From positions 1 to 36,142 of IMG/VR virus record IMGVR_UViG_3300020442_000098: a stretch of DNA of 36,142 nt; one strand, given 5' to 3'. A model generated the notes under the pieces. That model ran no database searches and had not been told where the DNA came from. It saw only the letters and a list, made by a program, of their open reading frames with translations. The DNA is from a virus. Positions within the stretch are counted from its first letter, which is position 1. The number at the start of each line of letters is the position of its first letter. A program made the position numbers and the translations under genes. Of this stretch, positions 7,503 through 16,096 are shown in pieces.

Positions 7503-7900
7503 ACATCACCTTGTTTACGATTTTCAGAGAAGTGTACATCAAATGTACCTTCAGGATAGCGTGCTGACAGTTTATCTACGTTCATCTCAATGATTTCATC
7601 GAGACAAGTTTCCAAACCAATACATGCTTGCATCATGTACCACATGATGTCACCAAGTTCACGCTTCATGTGGAAGAGATTTTCTTCGTTGACTGGTTTG
7701 CCTTGGAATACAATCTTCTTTACTACTTCAGTGAACTCACCTGCTTCAGCAGATAGTCCTACAGCAGCAGTAAGCAGTCGCTCGGAAGGAAATCCCTCCT
7801 TCTCAAGTTCAAAGAGTCGGGCGGTAAAACTAGGATAGTCTTTCGACGGGGACGACGTGACTGCATTGACAAACTCTGCATACTTTTTGGGGTCAATCAT
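7499..7900 (-). CDS. mazG: MazG-like nucleotide pyrophosphohydrolase
   Basis: This 133-residue all-alpha NTP pyrophosphohydrolase has the MazG magnesium-binding pattern: EAGE at 52-55 and ELGD at 81-84, about 26 residues apart. MazG enzymes hydrolyse (d)NTPs to the monophosphate and pyrophosphate. Cyanophage MazG has been discussed as acting on nucleotide pools or alarmones; the actual substrate cannot be read here. The length fits a single-domain phage MazG rather than the two-domain E. coli enzyme. The start overlaps the end of gp41 by eight bases, and the gene is linked to the following membrane protein by ATGA. Confidence 0.9.
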   Translation of the reverse strand: MIDPKKYAEFVNAVTSSPSKDYPSFTARLFELEKEGFPSERLLTAAVGLSAEAGEFTEVVKKIVFQGKPVNEENLFHMKRELGDIMWYMMQACIGLETCLDEIIEMNVDKLSARYPEGTFDVHFSENRKQGDV

Positions 7901-9275
7901 ACTTTAGATCTTGAAATGTTTTCTTTGCTTTGAATTTGTTTAGAATAGATGGTGCGGGTTCTTCAGTCTGACCAGAATCTTGTATGTCTTCTTGAGCAGA
8001 CTGCTCTACATCATACAACCTCATCTTCGCTCTGTCAATACCTACACAGAAACGTTTGTTTCTACTGAGATCGTTGTAACGATTCTTCAATTGCTTGACC
8101 ATGATCTGATTCATACCCTCCAACTCCTCAGTAGAAATAAGGGCAAACATAAGATCAGCAGTAGCAGGGAGGCCAAAGGATTCAGAAGTGTCAGTAATGT
8201 CAACATCAGAGCTACCATAACCTGCACGAGTGGTTTGTGTAGCAGAGACAATAGGTACATCATTCTCAACTGCCATACCCCGTAACTCTTCTGCGATTGC
8301 TTTGACGTAGGTATAGGAATTGACGAGCGATCCCTTATAGCGAGATGAAGCGCAGATATTGAGGTAATCCACAAAGATAATATCTGGTCGAAAATTCCGC
8401 TTGAGAGCAAGATCACTAAGAAGAGAATTGAAATGTCCAACGTGAGCAGAGGCAGTAGGATACTCTTTGATAATAAGTTGACCTTGAGTCTTCTTACTGA
8501 GACTAGTTATCTTCTTGTCGAACATAGGTTTAGGTAGAGAACCTATGTCTTGGATGTTGATGTTGAGAAGATTCGCATCAATACGCTCAGCGATCTTCTC
8601 CTCCGCCATCTCAAGTGTGATGTACAGGACATTCTTACCTTGGAGGAGCGTGGCAGCAGCGCAATGGCACATAAACAGGGATTTACCCACACCAGTTCCA
8701 GCAAGCGCAATGTTGAGCGACTTACTAACCAGACCTCCCTTCGTAATCTTATTGAAGAATTCCAAGTCAAAGGGAATCTTCGTTTCAACCTTGTGATAAG
8801 ATGCATATCTTTCATCTGAATCTTCGATGTAATCGTGACCAATATGTGTGTCAAATCCTACAGCGAGAGCATCAGATAAAATGCTAGGGATCGCTCCCTT
8901 GTCTCTCTTGTCGTCCTGTCCGTCTGCAATCTTGATAGATTCCATGAGTGCCAAGTAGATGGCACGTTCTTGACACCACTGTTCAGTGGAGTCTAGAATC
9001 CATTGCAGTTCACTGGTCTCACCAGAGATACTGTGGACCAGTGCTAGTGACTGTTTGAAGGTATCTTCAGTTAGATCACTACGGTTCTCAATCTCAATAA
9101 GAAGAACCTCCGAGGTGGGCAAGGTATTATACTTGTCCACATACTTGGAGGTTTCTTCAAAGACAACCTTCGATGAGATTGTACTAAAATAATCCTGCTT
9201 TATGAATGGAAGAACTTTTCTCGCGTATTCCTCTTGATGTAAAAGGTTATTTATAATGAGTTCTTCGATGCTCAT
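7893..9275 (-). CDS. 41: Replicative DNA helicase gp41
   Basis: This 460-residue DnaB-family hexameric helicase corresponds to T4 gp41, which unwinds DNA 5' to 3' at the fork and works with the primase. An N-terminal helical domain (1-150) precedes a RecA-like core with Walker A AGTGVGKS at 192-199, an ITLEM motif shortly after it, and the Walker B region DIIFVDYLNI. A Gln-Thr-Thr-Arg segment (SATQTTRAG) matches the DnaB motif near the arginine finger. Length is close to T4 gp41 (475). The start overlaps the oxygenase stop by ATGA. The partner primase gp61 is not in the window. Confidence 0.95.
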   Translation of the reverse strand: MSIEELIINNLLHQEEYARKVLPFIKQDYFSTISSKVVFEETSKYVDKYNTLPTSEVLLIEIENRSDLTEDTFKQSLALVHSISGETSELQWILDSTEQWCQERAIYLALMESIKIADGQDDKRDKGAIPSILSDALAVGFDTHIGHDYIEDSDERYASYHKVETKIPFDLEFFNKITKGGLVSKSLNIALAGTGVGKSLFMCHCAAATLLQGKNVLYITLEMAEEKIAERIDANLLNINIQDIGSLPKPMFDKKITSLSKKTQGQLIIKEYPTASAHVGHFNSLLSDLALKRNFRPDIIFVDYLNICASSRYKGSLVNSYTYVKAIAEELRGMAVENDVPIVSATQTTRAGYGSSDVDITDTSESFGLPATADLMFALISTEELEGMNQIMVKQLKNRYNDLSRNKRFCVGIDRAKMRLYDVEQSAQEDIQDSGQTEEPAPSILNKFKAKKTFQDLKYD

Positions 9276-9835
9276 AGGTAGTGCAGGTACGATCCGATAA
9301 TGTACTTGTTAGATTCGACAGTGGGTCGTCCTGCATGTCGGTACATCCAGTTTGCAGGGAACACTGCCACTCTTCCCTCCATAGGTTCGATTTCGTAATC
9401 GAGTTTGGGGAAGACAGTACGTCCCCCAACGGGAACGTTGTTCAAGTATAGCATGACTGAGAGGAAACGTCTAGCACTTGAATAGTCCTGTACGTCAACG
9501 TGATCATTGAACTGATCACTACTACCTTGCTCATACTTCTTGATACGATATTGTTCAAAACAATACTTGGCAGGGAAGTCAGGAGCACATGATACATCCT
9601 CCATGTACAACTGCACTGCATCTACAAAGTAATTTTGTATTGTGGTCTGATAGTGTTGCCACTGAGGTTCGGAATAATGCTGAGAGATGTTGAACTCCGT
9701 CCACTGTGGACGCTGCTCTCTAGCGACATACTCTTTCCTACGTTCCATCTCGAACTGGTTGATAAGTTCATGACAGAACGGTACTGGGACGAAATCATCA
9801 TACAACCTAATGTGATCAGTTAGACTAGTTGCCAT
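9272..9835 (-). CDS. 2OG-Fe(II) oxygenase (prolyl 4-hydroxylase-like)
   Basis: The product is a 187-residue double-stranded beta-helix dioxygenase. The metal triad reads H112-V-D114 and H167, with Lys177 as the likely 2-oxoglutarate ligand. The segments [18 protein letters not shown] and [10 protein letters not shown] are typical of P4H-like enzymes. The substrate is unknown; related cyanophage enzymes are proposed to hydroxylate protein side chains or nucleobases. The start at 9835 (MATSLTDH) lies just inside the uvsX 3' end with GGAG a few bases upstream, and is preferred over the longer frame. It is one of three such oxygenases here. Confidence 0.9.
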   Translation of the reverse strand: MATSLTDHIRLYDDFVPVPFCHELINQFEMERRKEYVAREQRPQWTEFNISQHYSEPQWQHYQTTIQNYFVDAVQLYMEDVSCAPDFPAKYCFEQYRIKKYEQGSSDQFNDHVDVQDYSSARRFLSVMLYLNNVPVGGRTVFPKLDYEIEPMEGRVAVFPANWMYRHAGRPTVESNKYIIGSYLHYL

Positions 9836-10835
9836 ACATAAACTCCGCTTCTGCTGCCTTGTCAAGTTTCATCATGATTTCTGGCGTGAAATACTTCTCA
9901 GGATCAGCGAGAATAGATTTAGGATAAACAGAGGTGCCATCAATCTTGATACGGTTACCAACCCGCTCGAAGACTCCGTGCTTCTCACCCAGTTCCAGTA
10001 ATCCATAATACTTGTCAAGTCCACGGTCGTAATAAAGACGGGTTTCAACTTCGCTATTCTCCTTTGTTAGACGTGATTTTGCTGCCTTACATTTGATAAT
10101 GTTACCAACAACTTCCTTACCATCCTTCTCTTTCTTTTTAGAGAGATAGATGATGGTTGAAGCAGCATACTTCAATCCCGATCCACCACCCATCTCTTTA
10201 GTAGGAACATAAGCACCTACCACATCATATGTATGGTTAGTTACCAGCATTGGTACGTTTGCTTTACCGAGTTTGAGAGTCAAGACTCGGAAGATAGACT
10301 TGACAATTTGTGCTCGTGTCATATCACGAGTCTCGTTACCTGCCTCAGCATCGGTAACTTCCTTGGTCGTAGATAGCATACCAAGAGAGTCAAGTACAAA
10401 CATAAGAGGTTTGCGATCCTTCTCATCTTGTTCTAGATACTTGTCTAGAATCCTGATTGATTGTGTACGGAACTCTTGTACCGTAGTGACAGGACAGATC
10501 ATCATACGAGTGCTATCAATACCACGATCTTCAATCATGCTCTTAGAGATAGCAGACTCAGATTCAAAATAAATTACCCCAGCATCGGGATTTGATTCCA
10601 GAAAATGCTGGACAATCCCAAGACAAAAGAAAGTCTTGCCAGTGCTAGACTCACCAGCGATAGCAGTGATCTTGTTTCCTGGGACTCCACCGTAGATTGA
10701 ACCACTAACCAAACCATTGAAAATGTAACTACCAGTATCAATGTAATTAGAGGTATCACCTGCTGCGACTCCATCAGATACGACTGAAGCATACTCATTA
10801 CCAATCTCCTTTACTACATCCTGTAGAAAATTCAC
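9825..10835 (-). CDS. uvsX: UvsX RecA-like recombinase
   Basis: This 336-residue strand-exchange protein is orthologous to T4 UvsX. It polymerises on ssDNA and drives homologous pairing and recombination-dependent replication. Walker A is GESSTGKT at 61-68, Walker B lies in [10 protein letters not shown], and the L2-type region is followed by [14 protein letters not shown] place the start at a GTG at 10835 ([10 protein letters not shown]). It has GGAGG upstream and overlaps the preceding stop as GTGA. The upstream in-frame extension codes for residues overlapping the 51-codon gene and looks spurious. It lies between gp43 and gp41, as expected for a replication cluster. Confidence 0.95.
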   Translation of the reverse strand: MNFLQDVVKEIGNEYASVVSDGVAAGDTSNYIDTGSYIFNGLVSGSIYGGVPGNKITAIAGESSTGKTFFCLGIVQHFLESNPDAGVIYFESESAISKSMIEDRGIDSTRMMICPVTTVQEFRTQSIRILDKYLEQDEKDRKPLMFVLDSLGMLSTTKEVTDAEAGNETRDMTRAQIVKSIFRVLTLKLGKANVPMLVTNHTYDVVGAYVPTKEMGGGSGLKYAASTIIYLSKKKEKDGKEVVGNIIKCKAAKSRLTKENSEVETRLYYDRGLDKYYGLLELGEKHGVFERVGNRIKIDGTSVYPKSILADPEKYFTPEIMMKLDKAAEAEFMYGN

Positions 10836-10987
10836 TCCTTGACCTCCATAATGTTTGTGATAAATTGTGCGCGTTTCATGGCACGGGCGAACCATTGTGC
10901 GTCTTCTAGTTTAGTAAATTGTTTTTCTTCTCGTACTGAGAATCCAAACGCTTTCTGATAGGATACTATAAACTTTGTTGTGGTCAT
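10832..10987 (-). CDS. Small hypothetical protein between gp43 and uvsX, 51 aa
   Basis: The start is taken at [10 protein letters not shown] because its ATG overlaps the gp43 stop (ATGA); the longer in-frame extension lies inside gp43. The stop overlaps the uvsX GTG. The basic product has the pattern beta-turn-beta-helix ([20 protein letters not shown], then [15 protein letters not shown]). That could be a small RNA- or protein-binding fold. Function unknown. Confidence 0.7.
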   Translation of the reverse strand: MTTTKFIVSYQKAFGFSVREEKQFTKLEDAQWFARAMKRAQFITNIMEVKE

Positions 10988-13485
10988 GCGAATAAAAATT
11001 CTAGTGTTGCTTTTTTCTCGGTGTCCCATCCGATAGTATCCATAATAACTTGCAGGGGTGCAAGGAACGACTTCTCGAATTGTAACTCATAATCAATATG
11101 TTTGTCAAGCTTTAGTTCCTTAGGCCACTCAGAAATGAAAGAGATAACATTCTCTCCCAAGTGGTTAGGGGTCTTCAGATACACATACTTGATCTTATCG
11201 CCGTTCTGAACAAGAGGATACTTGTGGGTGAGGTTATTTTTCTTGATATGGAAATTGTATAGTAGTGCTCCACGAACATGAATGGGGCAACCCTTAGTGT
11301 AGATGATAGTAGGGCTGCTGAACTTACCTAGGTTGTTACATCCTCTGGGGAATGCTACATCTGCAGGTGGCAAAGAGTTGAACTCTTTACGGAAGTCAGC
11401 AATAAACTTCTGAACTTCCTCCTCAGTACCATTCATAATAACTTTGAGCGCATCTTTGATTCGTTGCCTGCATGGTCCAGGTGTAGACGACTTCACTGCC
11501 TCAATGCCCATGATCTTGAGTTTTGGTTCGACGAATCGTACCCCCTCAACATCCCAAGCATTCAATATGTATCGTTTCTTCGCTGTCCAAATACCTTTGT
11601 TAGCGATAGTCTCACGTTTCATGAACATCTTTTGTTCGTAAGCGTTGACATACAACGCTAGTTCTTTGTAGGAGTTGTCGATGAAAGGTTCAAGTCTTTC
11701 TTTGCAAGCAGCGTCGAGGAAACTGACGATTCTCTCTTTAGAAACATCCTTACCAGCAAATACTGAGCGAACAAGTAGATCAAGACAGATGTAGATGCTG
11801 TCAGTATCGGAAGCAATAACATAATCGTGGTCCTCAGTTTTGAGTAGTTTGTTTAGGTACTGATTTACTTTGTTCTCAATCCAGCGAATCGAGACTTGAC
11901 CCGATAGAGTGATTGCCTCAGCATTTGCCAGATTGTAATATCGGAAGTATTGGTTTCCAATAGCACCATAGGCAGAGTTGAGTTGAATTTTTCTTGCCAT
12001 TTGGATGTTATTGAACTTTGCAACATCTTTTTGTAATGCCAAGGTCTCTGCAGGTGTCTTGGCATGTTCAAGGGATTGCTTTGCTTGTAGCATCCGTTTC
12101 TTGTAAATGGTACGTTCATCATAGATACGTTGCATCATTTTGGGTAGGAACCCCTGTGTCCTGGTATCATACATGGCACCATTAGCGCACACTGTTTGAC
12201 CACAAAGATCAGACAAATCAAGTTGCTGATTCAGAATACGATCCACAGTAGCAGTAGGATGCTTATGATCTTGCAATGTCTCAGGAGAGATATTGTATTG
12301 CATGATAAGGTGAGGGTACAGACTGTTGAGGTCAAATGATACCACCCACTCATATAGTCCAGGCACAGGTTCTTTGACATACGCACCAGCGTACTTCTCG
12401 TCTTTGCGTGATGTACGTTTTGGTGGGACTACGATATTATCCTTAGCAAGATAATTGTAGATGAGGGTATCCCACATCTTCACCTGTGAGTATACATCTT
12501 CAAAGTTCACCTTAGCATCGTATGCCATGGTGACAGCAAGTTCCAATAGTTTCATCTTATCTTCAAGACGATCTACCAGTTCTACGTCAATGATGTTGTA
12601 TTCTACAAACTTCTGCCAACCATGTGTATAGAAGTCTTTGAATGTATCAAACTCACTGTGATCCAACTTACGTTGTCCCAGTTCTACGTTTGCAATATGG
12701 TCTAGACGATAAGACTCCTGGTTCGTATAAGTAAATTTCTTATAAAGATCCATGTAATCAAGGATAGATACGCCAACAACTTCATACGAGATGTTAGTGC
12801 GACCCTGAATTACAATCTCACGTTCATTGACTTTGTTCCAAGGAGACAATGACTTCATCCACTTCTCACCCAATACACGATTGACTCGTCGTGCAATGTA
12901 TGGAATATCATATAGGTTACAGTTCCAACCTGTAACAATGTCGGGGGTGTTGTTGCACCACCAACCCATGAAGTCATTCAACAGTTCTTGCTCAGACCAG
13001 AACACACGAAATTCCACACCTTCAGGAGGATTACACTCGCGTGTACTCCAGGTGATCACCTTCTTTGTATTCATGTTCTTGATGGTGATGAGGAGAATGT
13101 CTTCTGCCGCAGATTCTACATCTGGGAATCCATTCTCACACTGCACCTCAATATCAATCGTGATGATATTCATCAACGACATATCATAATCAATATCACC
13201 AGGGTATTCCTTGGCGATGAACTGATAAAGGAACCTATCGTATCCGTGAATCTCTACACCATGCACGTCTTCATACTTTGCTATGAACTCTCTCGCCTCG
13301 CGAGGTGAGTCTAGTTGTATCGCTTTGACGTTCTTCCCTGTAAGAGTCTTGTATTTCTCTTTCTTGTTCGATGTCATGAACAAGGTAGGGGAGAACTTTG
13401 TGCGAGACTGTATGTACTGTCCGTTATCATAACCTCTGAAGAGGATGTTATCGCCCAGCAGTTCGACGTTGGTGTAGAAACTCAT
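10984..13485 (-). CDS. 43: Family B DNA polymerase gp43
   Basis: This 833-residue replicative polymerase with 3'-5' proofreading is the T4 gp43 counterpart, somewhat shorter than T4 (898). Exonuclease motif I is ITIDIEV with D111 and E113. Polymerase motif A is SFDLNSLYP with D385, motif B is KIQLNSAYG, and motif C is ASDTDS with D560 and D562. The C-terminus ([10 protein letters not shown]) resembles the clamp-binding tail of T4 polymerase. The frame is intact, with no intein or split as seen in some cyanophage gp43 genes. The start overlaps the preceding stop (ATGA). Expression in T4 is controlled by RegA and self-repression; no such operator was identified here. Confidence 0.97.
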   Translation of the reverse strand: MSFYTNVELLGDNILFRGYDNGQYIQSRTKFSPTLFMTSNKKEKYKTLTGKNVKAIQLDSPREAREFIAKYEDVHGVEIHGYDRFLYQFIAKEYPGDIDYDMSLMNIITIDIEVQCENGFPDVESAAEDILLITIKNMNTKKVITWSTRECNPPEGVEFRVFWSEQELLNDFMGWWCNNTPDIVTGWNCNLYDIPYIARRVNRVLGEKWMKSLSPWNKVNEREIVIQGRTNISYEVVGVSILDYMDLYKKFTYTNQESYRLDHIANVELGQRKLDHSEFDTFKDFYTHGWQKFVEYNIIDVELVDRLEDKMKLLELAVTMAYDAKVNFEDVYSQVKMWDTLIYNYLAKDNIVVPPKRTSRKDEKYAGAYVKEPVPGLYEWVVSFDLNSLYPHLIMQYNISPETLQDHKHPTATVDRILNQQLDLSDLCGQTVCANGAMYDTRTQGFLPKMMQRIYDERTIYKKRMLQAKQSLEHAKTPAETLALQKDVAKFNNIQMARKIQLNSAYGAIGNQYFRYYNLANAEAITLSGQVSIRWIENKVNQYLNKLLKTEDHDYVIASDTDSIYICLDLLVRSVFAGKDVSKERIVSFLDAACKERLEPFIDNSYKELALYVNAYEQKMFMKRETIANKGIWTAKKRYILNAWDVEGVRFVEPKLKIMGIEAVKSSTPGPCRQRIKDALKVIMNGTEEEVQKFIADFRKEFNSLPPADVAFPRGCNNLGKFSSPTIIYTKGCPIHVRGALLYNFHIKKNNLTHKYPLVQNGDKIKYVYLKTPNHLGENVISFISEWPKELKLDKHIDYELQFEKSFLAPLQVIMDTIGWDTEKKATLEFLFA

Positions 13486-13748
13486 TCGGTGGTTGGTTCG
13501 CTTTTCTCCTTGTCAAGGTACAGTTCAAGGACTGCCTTGTTCGGATCCACTATAGTAAAGATTGAGTCAGATGTCAAGAACAAGTCACGTTGCTTGCTGT
13601 ACCGTGGATACGGTTCCATGTCATCATCTTTGATAGCGTAGCATTTCTCTACGAACACAGATGGTTCTTCGTCTAGTTCAGTGACTCTACCAATTAGGTA
13701 ATCAGTCAGTCCCCCGTTTTTCAGGAGCAGGATTTTCACGTTGTCCAT
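13482..13748 (-). CDS. Small beta-rich protein, possibly Sm-like, 88 aa
   Basis: The gene lies directly before gp43 (ATGA). The product reads MDNVKILLLKNGGLTDYLIG, then an alternating strand pattern, then FLTSDSIFTIVDPNKAVLELY. This opening plus the S-D-x-I-h-h motif resembles the 123-residue product just upstream and the 148-residue product at 32015-32461. All three could share a small barrel (Sm-like) fold. That grouping is my inference; no catalytic residues are evident. The 5' end overlaps the upstream gene by 47 nt. Confidence 0.7.
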   Translation of the reverse strand: MDNVKILLLKNGGLTDYLIGRVTELDEEPSVFVEKCYAIKDDDMEPYPRYSKQRDLFLTSDSIFTIVDPNKAVLELYLDKEKSEPTTE

Positions 13749-14073
13749 CTTGGTGTGCCTCTATAATTTTTGTGTATTTTTCGCTGACTGCATCATGTGC
13801 GTCATACAAACTGATCACTTCATCCATACGAATGAAGATCTCGGACTCTTTGGACAATGGTGCCCAAGGTGAAAAGAATAGTTCGGGTTCGCTAATCTTG
13901 CGAATACGTCCGCGATTCTCTTCTACGTCAATTGGCAGAACTTGAATGGAGTATGGTAGTCCCATTTGATATGCAATGGGTCTTTGATTCTTTTCGTCAT
14001 CGCCAGAAAATACTTCCTTGAAGTCAGCAATGACATCTTCACCGCTTTTGAGTCTTCCGATCTTTACGGTCAT
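13702..14073 (-). CDS. Small beta-rich protein, possibly Sm-like, 123 aa
   Basis: The start is set at MTVKIGRLKS because AAAGGAGG sits four bases upstream of this ATG. The product has KIGRLKSGEDVIADFKEV, a Pro-containing centre (LPYSIQVLPIDVEE), a strand ending PELFFSPWAPLSKESEIFIR, then DEVISLYDAHDAVSEKY. The layout of a charged turn after the first strand, FSPW, and a final MDEVISLY strand matches the 148-residue gene at 32015. The C-terminus is polar and disordered. It has no known function and sits two genes before gp43. Confidence 0.7.
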   Translation of the reverse strand: MTVKIGRLKSGEDVIADFKEVFSGDDEKNQRPIAYQMGLPYSIQVLPIDVEENRGRIRKISEPELFFSPWAPLSKESEIFIRMDEVISLYDAHDAVSEKYTKIIEAHQDGQRENPAPEKRGTD

Positions 14074-14269
14074 AATACCTCCTTTCAATTTCCATAATAG
14101 ATGTTTTTACGATGTCTTTCATGACTCTCGTGTCCTCAATACCATAAGCATCAGATAGTGTCCGTACATATTGTAGCACATCTTCTGTCAATTTGCTAGG
14201 CACTTGGACCGTCACCAGTTCAGATTCACCGTTATACCCGCTAGGGCAGCAGTTTACAAATAGGTTCAT
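14039..14269 (-). CDS. Hypothetical protein, 76 aa
   Basis: A strong ribosome site (GGAGG, four bases before ATG 14269) supports this start. The N-terminus has MNLFVNCCPSGYNGE, followed by a strand with QVPSKLTEDVLQYVRTL and a helical basic C-terminus ending YYDRKDRKTQKR. No membrane span or family was recognised. It is the first gene after the terminator at 14284-14308, from which the polymerase gene group continues; I see no clear promoter between them. Confidence 0.65.
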   Translation of the reverse strand: MNLFVNCCPSGYNGESELVTVQVPSKLTEDVLQYVRTLSDAYGIEDTRVMKDIVKTSIMEIERRYYDRKDRKTQKR

Positions 14270-14283
14270 GTTACCTCCAATAC

Positions 14284-14308
14284 AAAAAGAGACCCCTTAG
14301 GGTCTCTT
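14284..14308 (-). terminator. Factor-independent terminator
   Basis: The minus-strand transcript forms AGAGACCC-TAAG-GGGTCTCT followed by a U run. The stem and the oligo-A/U flank make it a canonical terminator after the hsp20 and membrane-protein genes. The stem sequence is the same as that of the terminator at 35957-35982. Confidence 0.85.
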
Positions 14309-14325
14309 CTGTTGTACACTATATA

Positions 14326-14520
14326 TCAATAATCATCCAGGTAACTTTGGCAGGTGTCAGGGTTTTTCTTACACCATGCTCGAACGTAGGAATCGGCATC
14401 TTGATCCATAGTGTAGTGGGCATGGTTATGTGCCAAACCCACGATGATAAAAAATCCAACTAGCAGACTATTCAGCAGAGTCACTGGATGCCCCAGGACT
14501 TTCAGGATCTTCGATGTCAT
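14326..14520 (-). CDS. Small membrane protein downstream of hsp20, 64 aa
   Basis: The N-terminal half contains one hydrophobic helix, HPVTLLNSLLVGFFIIVGLA at about 11-30. It is followed by a His-rich turn (HNHAHYTMDQD) and a C-terminal part with two Cys (WCKKNPDTC). Similar short proteins are, as I recall, common in T4-like cyanophages. The start overlaps the hsp20 3' end by 53 nt, and a terminator lies just after its stop. A single-pass envelope location is predicted; function unknown. Confidence 0.75.
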   Translation of the reverse strand: MTSKILKVLGHPVTLLNSLLVGFFIIVGLAHNHAHYTMDQDADSYVRAWCKKNPDTCQSYLDDY

Positions 14521-14953
14521 AGAGTTTGAGTTGCTGGTGCTCAGGGATGATCTTCTGTAAGTTTACCACGAGCATCCCGTTTTGGAAAGAGACTTTCTTG
14601 ACTTCCACATCATCTGACAAATTGAAACCTCTAGCGAACGTCCGAGTAGACACGCCACGGTGCATGTACTCCTCTTCTCCCTTGGACTTCGCTGTCTTAG
14701 ATCTGACTAGGAGGACGTTACTCTCGGTAGAGACTTCAATTTCGTCCTTCGACCAGCCAGCAAGTGCTAGTTCAATCCTCCATTTGATCTCGGTTTCCTT
14801 TACGAGATTATATGGTGGATATGATTCGTTTGCAGTTCCCATACCATAGGAATGCAATCTATAAAATACGTCGTCTAGTCCGACACTGTATCTTTCTGCA
14901 GCGTCTACGATGGCACCAAGATCTTTCGTGCCGAACTTTCTAAGTCCTGTCAT
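14468..14953 (-). CDS. hsp20: Small heat shock protein (Hsp20/alpha-crystallin)
   Basis: This 161-residue protein has an alpha-crystallin domain at about 45-140: KWRIELALAGWSKDEIEVST, the long VLLVRSKTAKSK loop, a GFNLSDDVEV segment, and the signature strand NGMLVVNLQK (the A-x-x-x-G-x-L-type motif). A C-terminal acidic Ser-rich tail follows. Such proteins are ATP-independent holdases, and hsp20 is a core gene of T4-like cyanophages. A strong AAGGAG lies before the ATG, within a structured leader. The gene diverges from the plus-strand secreted-protein cassette. Confidence 0.93.
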   Translation of the reverse strand: MTGLRKFGTKDLGAIVDAAERYSVGLDDVFYRLHSYGMGTANESYPPYNLVKETEIKWRIELALAGWSKDEIEVSTESNVLLVRSKTAKSKGEEEYMHRGVSTRTFARGFNLSDDVEVKKVSFQNGMLVVNLQKIIPEHQQLKLYDIEDPESPGASSDSAE

Positions 14954-14976
14954 TTGTATCTACTCCTTATAAAGCG

Positions 14977-15036
14977 AGTGTGAATTGTATGGTCCCCGAA
15001 GGCAACCATATTATGTAGTAAGATTTCAGTCACACT
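14977..15036 (-). promoter_or_regulatory. Structured hsp20 leader (nested inverted repeats)
   Basis: The 178-bp divergent gap between hsp20 and the plus-strand cassette holds, on the hsp20 side, a 7-bp inverted repeat (AGTGTGA/TCACACT at 14977-14983 and 15030-15036). It encloses an inner hairpin, GGTTGCC-TTCG-GGGACC (14991-15007), with one bulge. In RNA this would close a stem just upstream of the AAGGAG site. Whether it acts as a regulator or an operator is unknown. On the cassette side lies an 8-bp inverted repeat, CCGATAAA (15074-15081)/TTTATCGG (15114-15121). I could not identify a convincing promoter for either direction. Confidence 0.4.
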
Positions 15037-15131
15037 TAGGGTAGTAACGACCGCATATGTTCGGTACGGACATCCGATAAAGAATAGCTAAACATATATA
15101 GTATAGAACCATTTTTATCGGCTAGCAACCA

Positions 15132-15638
15132 ATGAAATATACAAGCATTGCTCTTGGCATGATAATGATGACGACTCCTGCAATGGCAGGTGGTCTAGTG
15201 ACTAAGCACGCATCCAGCGTACAATTGACTGTAGATGCTGCTAGGACTACCGCTACGAGAATGGGTAATACCTATTCTATTTCTGGTAGTGGTGTAGTAA
15301 CTGACGTTGGCGGTGGAAGTTCCGCTGACCTGAACGTAGGTGGACTCGGTACTATTTCTAACGGTGTTGCTGGAGGATCTATTCCTACTGCAACCCAAGC
15401 AACTTCAGGAAACGCTTTCAGCTACAGTAATTCTTTTACTGCTGGCGATTCTGTAATTACATCTGCTCCCAGCGTGGGTGCAGTTAGTGCTTTCTCTAAT
15501 CAGACATCTTATGCCTCTGGAACTGCTGGTACTCTGGCAGGTACTGTGACCACTGGCGGTGCTCTAACCGTAACCGCAGGGGGAGCAGGTACTAGTGCGA
15601 CAGGACAGTACGTTAGCGAGATCACTGTAATTGATTGA
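15132..15638 (+). CDS. Secreted low-complexity protein, 168 aa
   Basis: This is the first gene of the plus-strand cassette. The N-terminus MKYTSIALGMIMMTTPAMA is a Sec signal peptide with an AMA-G type cleavage site. The mature part is almost entirely Gly, Ser, Thr, Ala and Val with no Cys, in alternating patterns (SGSGVVTDVGGGSSADLNVG; TLAGTVTTGGALTVTAGGAG), suggesting a repetitive beta structure. There is no clear ribosome site before the ATG. I believe similar proteins occur in other cyanophages, without a known role. Export to the periplasm or assembly outside the cell is inference. Its stop is followed by GAGGA, which serves the next gene. Confidence 0.8.
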   Translation: MKYTSIALGMIMMTTPAMAGGLVTKHASSVQLTVDAARTTATRMGNTYSISGSGVVTDVGGGSSADLNVGGLGTISNGVAGGSIPTATQATSGNAFSYSNSFTAGDSVITSAPSVGAVSAFSNQTSYASGTAGTLAGTVTTGGALTVTAGGAGTSATGQYVSEITVID

Positions 15639-15649
15639 GGACCCTCGTG

Positions 15650-16096
15650 ATGACCCGTTTTGGAAAGACGATACTTTGGTCTGTCCTAAGTGTGGTGGGT
15701 GCAAGTGCCATACTTGCTCCTGCCCAGGCGGTCCCCGTGGTCCCGAACTTCACACAGGGCTCAATGACGAGCCACACAGAGACGACCCAAAAGATAACCG
15801 AGACCATCAACTCGATGGACTACAACACTGGTTATCAATACTCAGCAACTGGCTCAGGAATTACCGCCAGCGGTAACCTATCACCTGGGACTGGTACGAA
15901 CAATGTAACTATTGATGGAGTAACATCGACATGGACAGGAGTGACAAGCAAACCAACCTTCACTCAAACGACACCAGGCGCAGCGTTTCAGTTCACAGAA
16001 ACATATTCAGGACCTGGTTTGAGCAACCACACAATTATCAACAGAGTAACAGAGGTCACAAGCGTAACAGACACTACAAGTATCTTCTCCCAGTAG
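15650..16096 (+). CDS. Secreted Thr-rich protein, 148 aa
   Basis: The start is ATG 15650 (MTRFGKTILWSV), eight bases after GAGGA, and is preferred over a TTG at 15635. A signal peptide with a hydrophobic core (ILWSVLSVVGASAILA) and a PAQA-V cleavage site precedes a Thr/Ser/Gly-rich mature chain with many short strands (TGVTSKPTFTQTTPGAAFQF). The C-terminus (INRVTEVTSVTDTTSIFSQ) is encoded over the presumptive signal peptide of the next gene. Function unknown; it is probably co-expressed with the preceding secreted protein. Confidence 0.8.
   Translation: MTRFGKTILWSVLSVVGASAILAPAQAVPVVPNFTQGSMTSHTETTQKITETINSMDYNTGYQYSATGSGITASGNLSPGTGTNNVTIDGVTSTWTGVTSKPTFTQTTPGAAFQFTETYSGPGLSNHTIINRVTEVTSVTDTTSIFSQ

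Noticed and set aside
9248-9255. Perfect TATAAATA on the minus strand
   Set aside because: It lies within the first codons of gp41 and precedes no gene start; probably a chance product of Ile-Asn codons.
9825-10895. Longer uvsX reading frame starting at 10895
   Set aside because: The extra 20 residues overlap the 51-codon gene and do not resemble UvsX; the GTG at 10835 has a proper ribosome site and a GTGA junction.
10984-13485. Search for an intein, intron or split in gp43
   Set aside because: The frame is continuous, and motifs A, B and C follow at normal spacing.
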